64,000 nucleotides of DNA, from contig CAKMRJ010000001.1 of assembly GCA_928212115.1 (NCBI GenBank), forward strand, positions 187,688,858 to 187,752,857. The letters run 5' to 3'. A program made the translations under genes and the position numbers. Positions 32,366 through 43,620 of this stretch are shown here, piece after piece (within the stretch, counting starts at the first letter, position 1; each line of letters starts with the position of its first letter). Below the pieces are notes generated by a model. The model ran no database searches and was not told where the DNA came from. It saw only the letters and a list, made by a program, of their open reading frames with translations. Source of the stretch: Lactuca virosa. Lineage: Eukaryota > Streptophyta > Magnoliopsida > Asterales > Asteraceae.

Positions 32366-32790
32366 TTAGACTTCTTCAGCTCGATGAGATTAGAGGAGCA
32401 ATTCCACCTTTAGTGTCCAGTTTCTTCCACAATAGAGGCAACACTACTCATTTTGTCATTTCTTGATTTTTGGGTTTATGATGTATTTCCCTTAACTGAA
32501 CTATAAGTCTATATGAGTGCACAATCTCTTAGACATCTGATATGTTTCATAATTATCCAAGACTTTCTGCAAGTCATGGTTAATTTCTTCAATATGATGT
32601 GAGACACATCAATATAATCACAATAATACTTGCATCAAAGTATCATGATCAGACTAATTGGTTGCAGATGTTATTCAGGTATGGATCTTTCAGTATATAT
32701 AATTTCTATGTATCTTAAAGGTAAAACCTCAAGATATTATACCAGTTATAGAAATTATAACCATCAGATGTTACTGTCTCTTGAAACTCA
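32366..32790 (-). pseudogene. Element H gag and zinc-knuckle remnant (Copia type)
   Basis: The minus strand from about 32775 reads DGYNFYNWYNILRFYL and then KLYILKDPY, the pattern of a Copia gag N-terminus (a short Asn/Tyr-Trp block, then a Leu-rich helix, then the VL-P motif). At 32366-32440 it reads CLYCG, then in another frame a GH and NCSSNLIELKKS, matching the CCHC knuckle and the ELKK segment that follows it in this superfamily. Several stops and frameshifts occur, and the middle of gag is missing. Confidence 0.6.
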
Positions 32791-34046
32791 ACAAGAGAGA
32801 GGTTTTGCTGGGCGTACAATTATTAACAGTTATCAACAGAATTTAACAAAGTTTCATTTAGTAATTTCAATATTTAGTCTTTAAAAATTAATACCTTTTA
32901 TTGTTTCTTAAAACATTAATTTATTAAAGTCTAGGATCCAAGTAACGAAAAAAGTAAACAGTTAGGTGACCTTTACCCCATAAACTTAATCAAACTCGGT
33001 AGGTAGCGATTACCAATTGCATATGATATGTAACTCCTAAATTATGGGATCCTAAACAACTATTGCTTAACTTGGCATGTTTATCCAATCTATGCCTCAG
33101 ACCTCTCATGCTTAGGTGACCTTTATCACATAAGATTCCGATCAAGTCATCCTACTTGAAACAACTTGTAGCATTGCAACTAACCAGTAACAAGGTGAAC
33201 CTTTATAAACCAGAAACTACAAAACTACCCCGGACATAAAAATCAAATCCTAGGCCTAGGTGACCCCGTGACGTTAGAACCCTCAAATGATAATGAATGT
33301 TCTTCAAAAGAACGGCAATGACTTGCATGCATGCAACAATTCATGTACCCTTTTGTAAAATTCATATCACTTGTTATGAGGTTCTTTTGGTGTCGTTAAA
33401 CGCGATCAATTATAAACTAAAATCAGGTATTTTAAAGTTTAGTCGTAGATCGGTTTTAAGAACCGGTAATAGTCTTAATAAAACTTTCTTTTATACTTAA
33501 GACTTGGAATTTTGGATGAGTTATAAAATCACTATTTTAAACTTCCTTTTAACAATAAAAAAACTTATGACTTCATGAATTTGTAGAATAAACTTATTTT
33601 ATTTTATAAATTCAATTTTATGCATCTTATGATACAAGTCATATTTTGATAAACCAGAACTTGGGTGATGATACTTATGTTTTAAATCTAATTTAGCATG
33701 AATAAAACATAATATCAACATGTCGCATTATGTTTAAAACACCAATATCATATATTAAGTTTCGACGCAAAAGATAATCACTAGTTTTATTATTTGCCGT
33801 TATAACGCTATAAACCGATTTTAGTCTTTTAATAAAAACTTCTTATTTATTATAAACACATGATTTTATATAAAGTTTAAGCATCTTTTAAAACATTTCA
33901 AATATTTTAAAGTTGGGTATTTATTAGTTTTACAATAAAACTATTTTCAACAAAAAATTGAGTTTTAACCAGTAACCGGTAAAACGTTTTTATAAATATC
34001 CATTTATAAAAATCTTATGTTATTTTTTAATATTTTTTACTCAAAC
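32791..34046 (-). other. Element H leader, non-coding
   Basis: AT-rich region between gag remnant and primer site. Two short direct repeats of ggtgaccttta (32967-32977 and 33116-33126) are the only structure noted. No supported gene. Confidence 0.45.
34042..34046. repeat. Target-site duplication CAAAC, left copy of element E
   Basis: CAAAC before the LTR start TGTTGGGG; repeated at 47835-47839. Confidence 0.9.
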
Positions 34047-34378
34047 TGTTGGGGTTCAAAGGTTGTGAGATGTCAAAATTATCTTTGTTATCTGTAATAT
34101 CGAATAATGGATTGTATTTTATTTTAAGGACTACTCTAGTGTCGAAGCTTAGATGTCGAATGTCCTTATAATTTTTGTGCTTTCAGTTTTCCCTATAAAT
34201 ATGGGAAGGATACTTTTAGAGGTTAAGAACTTTTCTCTGATTGTAATCATTTTCTCTTTACTCTTGTATTCAACTGATAAATCAATACAACGTGCCAAAC
34301 AGATTATATTTAGATTTTGTGTTCTTAATCAATTCAAACTTTGATTCTGTATGATTACTCGATTCAATCAGAACTACA
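34047..34378 (+). repeat. Element E 5' LTR
   Basis: 332 bp, TGTTGGGGTTC...CAGAACTACA. TATA box TATAAATA at 34194-34201 within ccctataaatatggg. Confidence 0.93.
34194..34201 (+). promoter_or_regulatory. Element E LTR TATA box
   Basis: TATAAATA in the LTR, with identical context in the 3' LTR (47650-47657) and in the related F LTR. Likely drives genomic RNA synthesis. Confidence 0.65.
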
Positions 34379-34380
34379 AT

Positions 34381-34392
34381 TGGTAACAAAGC
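34381..34392 (+). other. Element E primer-binding site
   Basis: TGGTAACAAAGC two bases after the LTR. It differs from the usual initiator Met complement (TGGTATCAGAGC) at two positions. G has a related TTGGTAACAGAGCC. Confidence 0.6.
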
Positions 34393-34622
34393 ATGTATCA
34401 AACTGTTTTGATATGATTTTCATTTATTTCAAAAGCTTTTTGAGCTCACTCTAGATTCAAAAGATTCCGCACTTTTGATCCTAAAAATCTCTATAGATCT
34501 TTAGTTTTGATTTGATTATGCACTTCAATTGAGTAATCGAGTGTCCTGTGTTCATTTGCTATTTGATTTATCTTGATAATCCCAAATTTCTCAAGGTTTT
34601 CTCTGAATTCGTCCGTACATCC

Positions 34623-36101
34623 ATGGATAAATTCAACATGAATACCATGACTTCCTACTCTCATCTGCTAGGATCTTCAACAAAGATTCCCATGCTTATT
34701 CCGGAGTATTACGATCAATGGGCAGATCGTATGGAGGATTACTTAAACGGAATTGATGAAGAGTTATGGAAGTGCATTACTGATGATGTTCTTCCTCCTC
34801 CTTCAGTTCAAAACATTGGTACTTCTGCATCAACTCAAAGTGTTGTTGATCAAACTACAAGACTGCAGAAGAACGAGAAGAGATGCATGACAGAGCTTCA
34901 TGGTGCTCTTCCTCCTATCGTGTATAATTATGTTCGTACCTGCAAAACCTCAAAAGCAATCTGGAATACACTGAAGGAAAAGTACCAGGGTAGTGAGAAG
35001 ACTAAAATCAGTTAAGTCAAGCAATGTTTGATTGAATTAAGAGAATTCAAGCAAAAAGATGGAGAATCGATTGAAATGTATTATGACCGTCTGAACGATC
35101 TCATCTATAAGTGCAATAGGTATGGAATTACCAGATCTGCTATGGAATACAACCTTAATTTCATTATGGGGCTTCGTAAGGAGTGGAGGAATGTGAGTCT
35201 GATGATGAAGACACAATAGACTTTCGATTTGTTAACTCTCAATGAACTTTACAACCTACTAAAAGTTCATGAAACTGAAGTGAATGAAATAGCTGAAGAG
35301 TCAAAGATCAATCTGGGTGGTCCATTAGCATTGGTTTTGAAAGTATCAGGAAGAGCAGGTGAGAAGGAAGTTACTGAGAAGGAAAGTTCCGAAGATGAAG
35401 ATCTTATCGTCAACTCTGATAATGAAGCAGTGGCTTTTTACTCTAATAATAGAGTAAAAAAGTTTTATAAGAAGCCATTCAATGCAAAGTAAAAAGCTGG
35501 TGAAATGAAGGGAAGCAATACTGGAAAGGTTAGTGATGAGAAGAAGTTTGAGAAGAAAGAGGCTAAGGGTGATGATTTGAAACAAGATAAAAAGATAAAG
35601 GGTGATTCAGGAATTGATTGTCACTACTGTCATGGAGCAAATCACATGGCCAATGACTGTATGTTAAATAAGAAAGAAGAAAAGAAGAATAGGGTTAAGG
35701 ATGAGGCATACTATTTTGAAAGGCTGGAAGAAGTGAGGGCTAAGTCGAAGGGGTTGTAACTGGTAGCAAGAGGAGTAGATGAGGATGAGGGAAAATACCA
35801 AATATGGTCTTCAGGCTCGGATGACGAAGAAATGAGGAATCCAACGCATGGAGTCATGTTCGCAAGGTATGAGGAGGATGAAGAAGAGAAAATCACTGGT
35901 AGTTGCTTTGTTTCGACATCAGGAGACAATGCACCAATGACTTCAAAGGTACATTCTCTACTTCAATCCTTTAATATTCCTTCAAGTGCTTATAATTCTA
36001 TGTTAACTGAGTTTGATGCTGCTATTACTTATGTTAATAATCTAGTGATCTCTGCTAGCAATGAGGCTAAAAAGTCTAGTACTCAGTTACTAGAAACCTA
36101 G
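34623..36101 (+). pseudogene. Element E gag with CCHC knuckle (several stops)
   Basis: Start chosen at 34623 (MDKFNMNTM) because upstream in-frame codons lie in the leader. It shows the Copia gag core: IPEYYDQWADRMEDYL (34690-34740), LHGALPPIVYNYV, IWNTLKEKYQGSEKTK. After stops at 35013-35015 and 35217-35219 come EFKQKDGESIEMYYDRLND and the helical KVHETEVNEI. The zinc knuckle CHYCHGANHMANDC (CX2CX4HX4C) is at 35619-35660. Gag forms the particle; the knuckle binds RNA. At least four in-frame stops. Confidence 0.85.
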
Positions 36102-38250
36102 AGGATGTTGGAGCCGAAGAAGGCTAAGATAGATCATCTAGAATTTAAAATAACGAACATGATGATTGAGAGAGAGTTTGAATACAGATAATACGATTTT
36201 GTTAAGACAAAGGAATATTTACTGTAATTCTGCTAAAAGACTCTATTGTAAATTGACAGAATTGCATCACTCCAGTGACATAAGTAAAGAACAACATAGG
36301 AAGCTTCTACCATTCTTATCTTTCGAAAGGGAAAAAGTAGATACAACTACTTATGATTGTGAGATGACTATTTTTGACTTTGATAAAGTTCCTGATAATA
36401 GATATCCTTATGGAATAGTGAAAATTGATGAACATCTGAATGCTAATGATCTTGTTGATATAGTTAATAAGACCTTAACTGTAAATGAACAAATCAAGAT
36501 TTTGAAAAAGACTGAGAATTCGAATTCTAACTCTCAAAACAATTTTGCTGATATCGAAGATGACAATATCAGTGAAATTGAAGCAGAGGAAGTTGTTGAC
36601 TGTTCTCAGTTATCTGTCATTAATGTCAAATCATTAGCTAATGGTAAAGAAAAATGTCATGATTCGAATATTAAAGTTGACAAAGACCAACCCTCTACTT
36701 TGAAAGTTTTCGATCCTGACCATGTGATTGTCGAAGATAGTCAAACTGACAGTGAAGATGATGAAGACGTTTCGAAAGAAACAAAAATTCCTCGAATTGT
36801 TGAAGATCAGGTGCATGAAGAGACAAAGAAATTTGACATAATCATGAAAGAAAAAGGTTCTCATTATCTTGAACCTAATTATGTGGTTTATCCAAACTTC
36901 AAGTGTATTGATAATGTTTTCTTTCCAAACCAAGTTTTCGTCACAAAGGGTAATGGCGAAAGTGTGAATCCAAAGATAAACAAAATGGTTGAAGAGGACA
37001 ATAAGAAAGCTTAAAAGGAAGGATTTTTCTCTAATCAGAGAACCATTGAGAATAATCTTACCAAAAATTCATACACTTTTCAAAGACAAAAGCCAAGTCA
37101 AACTTGGGAGGTTAAAACAGAAACGTCAAAGGTTGAAAAACAAACAAACGTTAAAGTTTCTGAAAAACCAATTGAAAAAGTTCAAAGTCAAAAAGAAAAT
37201 ATTTAAAAGATTTCACAAGAAAATGGAATTTCAATGAATAAAGGAAGAAATAAGGCTTATTGGAATAATTATGTGTCTAAAAAGCAACAACGAAAATTTT
37301 CTTCTAAAAAGTCTGAAGAGAAAAAGTCTGAATCTATTAAGACAGAATCACAAAAACCATCTTTTGGTGACAAGAAACAGATGTCAAAATCATCACACTC
37401 ACAAAAAGATTTTTCCAAAAACAAGGAACATGTTTCGAAACCAAACCAAGAGTCTAATGTTGAAACTTCTTATCATGAGAATTATGTGAAAAATCAACAA
37501 CCCAGAAGTTATGTTAAGAATTCAAACAATTAAAGGTTTTCTCAAAATAATTTTCAAAGAAGTGATTTTCGATCAAATGAACAAAAGAGTTATCATTGGG
37601 TTCCTTATCAAAATAAGTTTTCGCATTCACAAACAGTCTTTTCAAGAAATAATGTTGGTTATCAAAACCGATTTCAAAATCTTTTTACTCCACATGTTTC
37701 AACAAGAAAACCAACAAGAAACTTTGAGAAATTCAAAGTTCAAGGGAGGAGAAATGAATCTTTGAAACCTAATCAACCTCTTTTTCAAAATCCACCTTCG
37801 AAACAATCAGTACATGCTTCATTTGTTAAAGGAAAAACAAATGTGACAAATTTCAATCATTGTTTGGAAGGTAAGGGAAAGAGATTTCAATATGGAAAAT
37901 TCTCTCAAGAACAGATTAAGGATGCATATGAGAAGTATTTGAATGAATCATCAAATGAAAGTTCTTCTTCAAAACAATCAATTCCTTATGTTAAAATATG
38001 GAGAGCAGTTTCGAAAGAAAATGTCAGTAAGAAAGAAACTAAGAAGAATGAGGAGAAAGTTAATGTCAACTTTAAATAATCGAATGATTACATTACAATG
38101 CCCTGAAATAATGATGTACACTTAATTGATAGTTTTAAGACAAAAGTTCGAAATTGGATAATATGTTCTTCATTTCACCAAGAATTTTATTCTAATAACC
38201 CAAGACCCAAACAGACTTGGGGACCTAAATTCTTTAATTGATAGCAGGTA
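36102..38250 (+). pseudogene. Element E long charged Gag extension between zinc knuckle and protease
   Basis: About 2.1 kb, mostly readable in adjacent frames (a 282-codon open stretch at 36166-37014, then 37234-37533 and 37762-38079). The first part is helical and acidic (QRNIYCNSAKRLYCKLTEL, then a long Glu/Asp-rich tail). The second is a Lys/Ser/Asn/Gln-rich, Phe-spaced low-complexity basic region (for example KSEEKKSESIKTESQKPSF). The usual distance between Copia knuckle and protease is far shorter. I do not recognise a domain. The basic low-complexity part could bind RNA or phase-separate, which is inference only. Confidence 0.6.
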
Positions 38251-38586
38251 TTGTGTGACGAGCAATATGATGAAAAATGGTATATCGATAGTGGTTGCTC
38301 TCGTCACATGACTGGGAAGAAGGACAATCTGAGAGATTTTCGAAGTCTGGAAAATGTTGGTGTTGTGAAATTCGGAAATAATAACAAGTGTCAAGTCGAA
38401 GGCTATGGGAAAGTGACCAATGGGAAGTTTACAGTCAATAGAGTTGCTTATGTCAAAGGTCTTCAACACAATTTGATAAGTGTTTCACAACTTGTTGTGG
38501 GCACTGGCAATCAAGTTGTCTTTAATGAAGAAGGAAGTGTCATTTCAAACATGAAAACAAAAGAAGTTCTACTCATATCAAAGTGA
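38251..38586 (+). pseudogene. Element E Copia aspartic protease
   Basis: A 111-codon open stretch with the Copia protease signature WYIDSGCSRHMTG at 38278-38316, then FRSLENVGVVKFGNNNKC and GLQHNLISVSQLV. The catalytic Asp-Ser-Gly is intact. The stop at 38584-38586 separates it from pre-integrase. Confidence 0.88.
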
Positions 38587-38595
38587 AAAGGAGAT

Positions 38596-39576
38596 ATGTT
38601 TACGCTTGAAATCAAACCCATTGTTGGTGTTCCTTCTGAATGTCTACTCTCAAAGGCTTCCTCTGATACAAGCTGGTTGTCGCATCGACGTTTGTTTCAT
38701 TTGAACTTTAAAAATCTTAACAAATTGGTGGTAAAAGATCTTGTTCGAGGTTTTCCAGTTTTAAAATTTGATAATGATACTCTATGTGCAGCTTGCGAGC
38801 AAGGAAAACAGCGTAGACAAGGTCATCCGATTGTGATTGATTCAAAGATTGTCGAACCTTTGGAACTTCTTCATATTGACCTTTGTGGTCCTTCGACAGT
38901 TGAAGTACTCAACAAGAAGAGGTACATTTTGGTTATTGTTGATGATTTTTCCAGTTTTACTTGGGTATATTTTCTTCATTTAAAATCAGAAACAACTCAA
39001 GTGATGATTGATTTTATCAAACATATCGAATTAAATTTGAAGAAAAAGGTTTGCAAAATCAAGAGTGATAATGGATCTGAGTTCTAGAACAAGGTACTAG
39101 ATTTATTTTTGACTGACAAAGGAATTTCGCACAATTTCTCTTTTCCTTACACACCTCAACAAAATGGTGTTGTCGAAAGGAGAAATCGTTCACTCTGTGA
39201 AGCAGCAAGAACGATGTTATCTTACGCGAATCTTCCATAATATCTTTGAGCGGAAGCTATTTCTACCGCTTGCTTTACTTAAAATCGGTCTTTTATTCAT
39301 TGGAAATTTGATATCACCCCTTATGAAATCATTAACAATAGGAAACCGAATGTAAAATTTTTCCATGTTTTTGGTTGCAGGTGCTTCATTATGAATCTTA
39401 AGGATAATCATTTGAAATTTCAGTATAAGGCTGATGAAGGAATATTATTAGGTTATTCCCATAATTCTGTGGCATACATGGTGCTCAACAAGCGAACAAG
39501 GAAGATCGAAGAAACTTTTAATCTCACATTCGATGATCACCGTATCAAAAGTGCCGAAAAATGTTTTCCACAATAA
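38596..39576 (+). pseudogene. Element E pre-integrase and integrase
   Basis: The pre-integrase finger is at 38670-38830 (LSHRRLFHLNFKNL ... CAACEQGKQ). The core has LHIDLCGPS (first Asp, about 38874), KSDNGSEF (second Asp, about 39062-39085), a stop at 39086-39088, then TPQQNGVVERRNRSL (third acidic residue Glu, about 39155-39190). The C-terminal part (FGCRCFIMNLKDNHLKF ... EGILLGYSHNSVAYMV) is at 39370-39490. Catalytic residues are intact; stops and a frameshift near 39240 break it. Confidence 0.87.
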
Positions 39577-40420
39577 CCAATCATTAATGAATCAAATAAT
39601 GAATCTGAATGTCTTGATTCATTTGATTTTTTAATTTTTTGGTACTCCTGATAGGGCTATTGATGCTGAAATTCATGCTGAGGATAATCGAATTCCGGAA
39701 GCATCAAAACATTCTACTGATTCGACAATGATACAACCAATTGCTGATTTACACTCTAAAACAAATTCTCAATTTTATAACGAAAGTCTGCCAGTTTTAC
39801 AAACTGATCAAGTGGAGGGGGAGCACTTGAATTCGACTACTCATGGTGAGAGGGAGCATACTTTCGAGGGGGAGAATTGGAGAATGAATGCTGATGTTGA
39901 GGGGGAGCTTCAAGAAGATAATTTTGTCGAGGGGAGCAAAATGATAATCAAACAAATATTTCAAATAATCAACACGAAATTTTTCATGATTCAACTGATA
40001 ATGTGTCAATTGCAGGTTCAGAGAATGATGAAACATTTGAAGATGCACCGTTGGATTTTGATCCAGCATATCCTCCGATGGACAGATGCACTCGAAATCA
40101 TCCACATGAACAAATTCTTGGTGATCCATAAGTTGGAGTATTAACGAGAGGTCAGATTCATGCAAAGAATGAGGTACTAAATACTCATCAGGAATTTTGC
40201 ATGTTCAATGTTTTTATTTCTAAAATTGAACATAAATCAGTCAAGGTTGCTATGGAACATCGTGATTGGGTTGTTTCTATGCAACCTGAGGCTGCTGAAT
40301 TCGAAAGAAAGAAGGTATGGAGATTGATTCCCAAACCAAAAGAGGTTTCTATGCAATCTGAGCTTGCAAAATTCGAAAGAAACAAGGTATGGAGATTGAT
40401 TCCCAAACAAGGTATGTAGA
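39577..40420 (+). pseudogene. Element E integrase-RT linker with short tandem duplications
   Basis: Degenerate linker. It has three GEREHTFEGENW-like acidic/Glu-Gly repeats around 39813-39935 (the DNA word gagggggag recurs). Near the RT start a 72-bp unit starting tttctatgcaa is duplicated (40274 and 40346), followed by a partial third copy of its end (about 40385-40430). Confidence 0.6.
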
Positions 40421-42112
40421 TTGATTCCCAAACAAAAAGATGTTTCTATTGTGGGCTTAAAATGGATCTTTGAAAATAAAACTGATAAAGATGGTAATGT
40501 TGTTCGAAACAAAGCTAGGCTTGTAGTTAAAGGTTATTCGCAACAAGAAGGTATAGACTATGACGAAACCTTCGCCCCTGTCGTAAGACTCGAGGCAGTT
40601 CGAATATTTTTAGCCTATACAGCACACAAGGATTTTGATGTCTACCAAATGGACGTTGAGTGTGCGTTTATCAACGGTGAACTCGAAGAGACGGTGTATG
40701 TTAAACAACCTCTAGGTTTTATTAACGAAAATTACCCTGATCATTGATATATCGTAGACAAAGTTGTTTATGGGTTAAAACAAGCACCAAGAGCCTGATA
40801 TGCAACTCTTACCAATATCTTAAAGCAATCGAAATTTAAACAAGGATCAGTTGATCCAACTCTCTTTCGAAAGAAAGTTTGAAATCATCTTATGCTTGTT
40901 CAAATTTACGTCGATGATATTATTTTTGGCTCTACTGACCCTGTTTTGTCAAGAGAATTCAAAAATCTGATGACAAGTCAAATTGAGATGAGCATGATGA
41001 GGAAAATAAACATTTTTTTGGGATTAAATAGGTATGCAACTCTTACCAATATCTTAAAGCAATCGAAATTTAAACAAGGATCAGTTGATCCAACTCTCTT
41101 TTGAAAGAAAGTTTGAAATCATCTTATGCTTGTTCAAACTTACGTCGATGATATTATTTTTGGCTCTACTGACCCTGTTTTGTCAAGAGAATTCGAAAAT
41201 CTGATGAAAAGTCAATTTGAGATGAGCATGATGAGGAAAATAAACAATTTTTTGGGATTAAATATTCGTCAGGGTAGAGAAGGAATATTTATCAATCAAG
41301 AGAAGTACACAAGAAGTATGCTGGAAAAGTTTGGAATGACGAATAGCACAATGCTGAGAGTACCAATGGCAGTTGGAACAAGGCTTAATCCTTCGTTGCA
41401 TAAACCAGCTGTTGATCTCACAATGTATCGAAGCATGATAGGTTCGTTACTTTACCCTACAGAAAGTCGACCTGATATTATGTTTTCCGTGTGCAATTGT
41501 GCAAGGTACCAATCGAATCCCAGGGAACCTCATCTGACTGTAGTGAAGAACATATTTCGTTATCTCAAAGGAACAACTTCGTTAGGATTGTGGTATCCTT
41601 CGAAGTCAGGTTTTTTCATACAGGCATTCTCAGATGCTGATTTAGGAGGTTGTAATCTTGATCGAAAAAGCACAAGTGGTGGGTGTCAACTATTGGATGA
41701 GAAGTTAGTAAGCTGGCAATCGAGAAAGCAAACCTGTGTGTCGATTTCCACAACAGAAGCAGAATATGTTGTTGCTGCGGCTTGCACTTCACAAATCATA
41801 TGGATACAAAGTCAACTGCATGATTATGAAATCAACATGAAGAAAATTCCGTTGTATTGTGACTCACAAAGTGCCATTCGCATCTTCCATAACCCCGTGC
41901 AATATTCGAAAACCAAACACATTGCTCTTCGTTACCATTTTATAAATGATCACATTGAAGATGGAAACATAGAATTTCATTTTGTAAAGACCACTGATCA
42001 ACTTGTTGATATCTTTAAAAAACCCTTGGATGAAAAATCTTTTGTAAGAATTCTAAATGGCTTAGGAATGATGGATGCGAATTCTGTTCCTAGTCAGTTT
42101 TCGTTAGAATGA
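40421..42112 (+). pseudogene. Element E reverse transcriptase and RNase H (RT with internal duplication)
   Basis: RT starts with LKWIFENKTDKDGNVVRNKA, then FAPVVRLEAVRIFLA, QMDVECAFINGELEE and YGLKQAPRA. The catalytic box YVDDIIFGS occurs twice, at 40907-40933 and 41141-41167, because 40799-41032 is tandemly repeated at 41033-41266. A 328-codon open stretch (41126-42112) continues through the thumb into RNase H with SDADLGGCNLDRKSTSGG, TTEAEYVVAA, YCDSQSAI and TKHIALRYHFI. Stops at 40745, 40798, 40880, 41102 and 41114 prevent expression. Without those lesions the motifs are standard Copia. Confidence 0.88.
40799..41266 (+). repeat. 234-bp tandem duplication in RT
   Basis: Two adjacent copies starting tatgcaactcttacc at 40799 and 41033, offset exactly 234 bp (78 codons), with few differences. 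Each holds a YVDD box. Confidence 0.92.
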
Positions 42113-43620
42113 TAAGCTAAAGTGAAGAAAAGATGTCGATTCAACGATTACTGTTTATGATACAGCGGTTACTGTTCATAGTCAACGCTTCAACATGCTT
42201 CGCTTTCGACATCATGCTCAATGGTTTGACAAAAATCTTCGTTACTTTAGCTATGTTTCAAATTTTCGTTAGTCAGGTACAATTCTTTTGTTGACTATTG
42301 TTTTTTTTTCGTTATCAAAAATGAAAAACAACAAAAAGATTTTCATTTTTGTATTTTGTTATTAAAAATCAGAAACAACAAAAAGTTTTTTCATTATTTT
42401 TGTTATTTTCATTTAAAAATTCAAAAATCCAAAAATATTTTTGTGTTTTGTTAATATCTATGATTAGCAATGGTACTTTCAAATCTTTGAACCAACCTTT
42501 TTCATCCTAAAGTTCTTTCACGATCACACACGATGCCATATGTCCAAGCTATCTCTGGTATAAACCAATCAGGATCTAGACATATCAAAACTCTGTGTTT
42601 GTGATCTAACATCATGAGACCGTGATGGAAGTGAAACCCAAACTTTTGAACTGTATGGAATTGATGGGGAACATTGTTCCAGATTTTAAAAAAACTTTTG
42701 TTTCAGTACCACTTTTCGATACTTCAAATCATATTCTTTCTTTTTACGTGGTCTTGCTAAAATGATCGAAACCCACGACATTTTTACCAAACAAGATCCA
42801 GCTATACTTTTTTTGAGGTATATGATTTCTATGGAAGTATCTATCTGATTCTGTGTCACTTCAAATATATTTTCCAACCCATACTTGTCACTGACTACAC
42901 TGGTCAAACAAATAATTTCGTTTACATTGTATCTCTCTTATGTTTAGATGTGATCTGTAACGAAATTTCAAACCAACCCATAAAGCCTTATAAAAGATTC
43001 CCTTCGATACTTCTTAACGAGTATTCGATTGTACTTCATGGGAAACCGCACAAGCTGTCGATTATCTCTCTTGATAATTAGCGAAGTGATCATCGCCTGG
43101 GATCTAACTGCCTTTGTGTCGAAATTTTATTTTTGACATCACATGATTTAATTTTTTTTTAATTTGTTTCTCATCTTTTTTCTTTGGCACACATTGCACT
43201 CTCGAAATCCTTGAGGTTCTGAGTAATACCAACTCAGGCTAATGATTTCGAAAGTCTGGCACATGAGTTCACTTTTAAACCCAAAAGTGAAAGAGGCCAA
43301 CCTCCATGCCGAAGGTTTTTGTTACTTATCCAAGGGGTACTTTCGAAACGGCGTTTGACGTGACAGTTTGGTTACTGTGCGATTCTCTAGGGAAAAGTGC
43401 TCATCTCTTTTTCCTGACATGACGTGCTTTACGGCTACGGGTACAACCTTCAAGAAACACATGGCAATGCTATTAATGACAACCGTTTGGTATTCAAATT
43501 GAGATTACATATCAAAGGGGATTGGGGATTTAATTCCAACTTTACGCTTACAAAACTATTCTCAAAAGATTTGTGATTTTATTCTCTCTGTTCTTCAAAG
43601 TTCTTTCCAAAACCCTAACC
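42113..43620 (+). other. Element E non-coding region between pol and 3' ORF
   Basis: About 1.5 kb with no supported gene; AT-rich, with runs of T and repeated caaaaag/aaaaatc words at 42290-42450. It could hold a splice acceptor for a 3' ORF message, but no specific site can be asserted. Confidence 0.5.
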
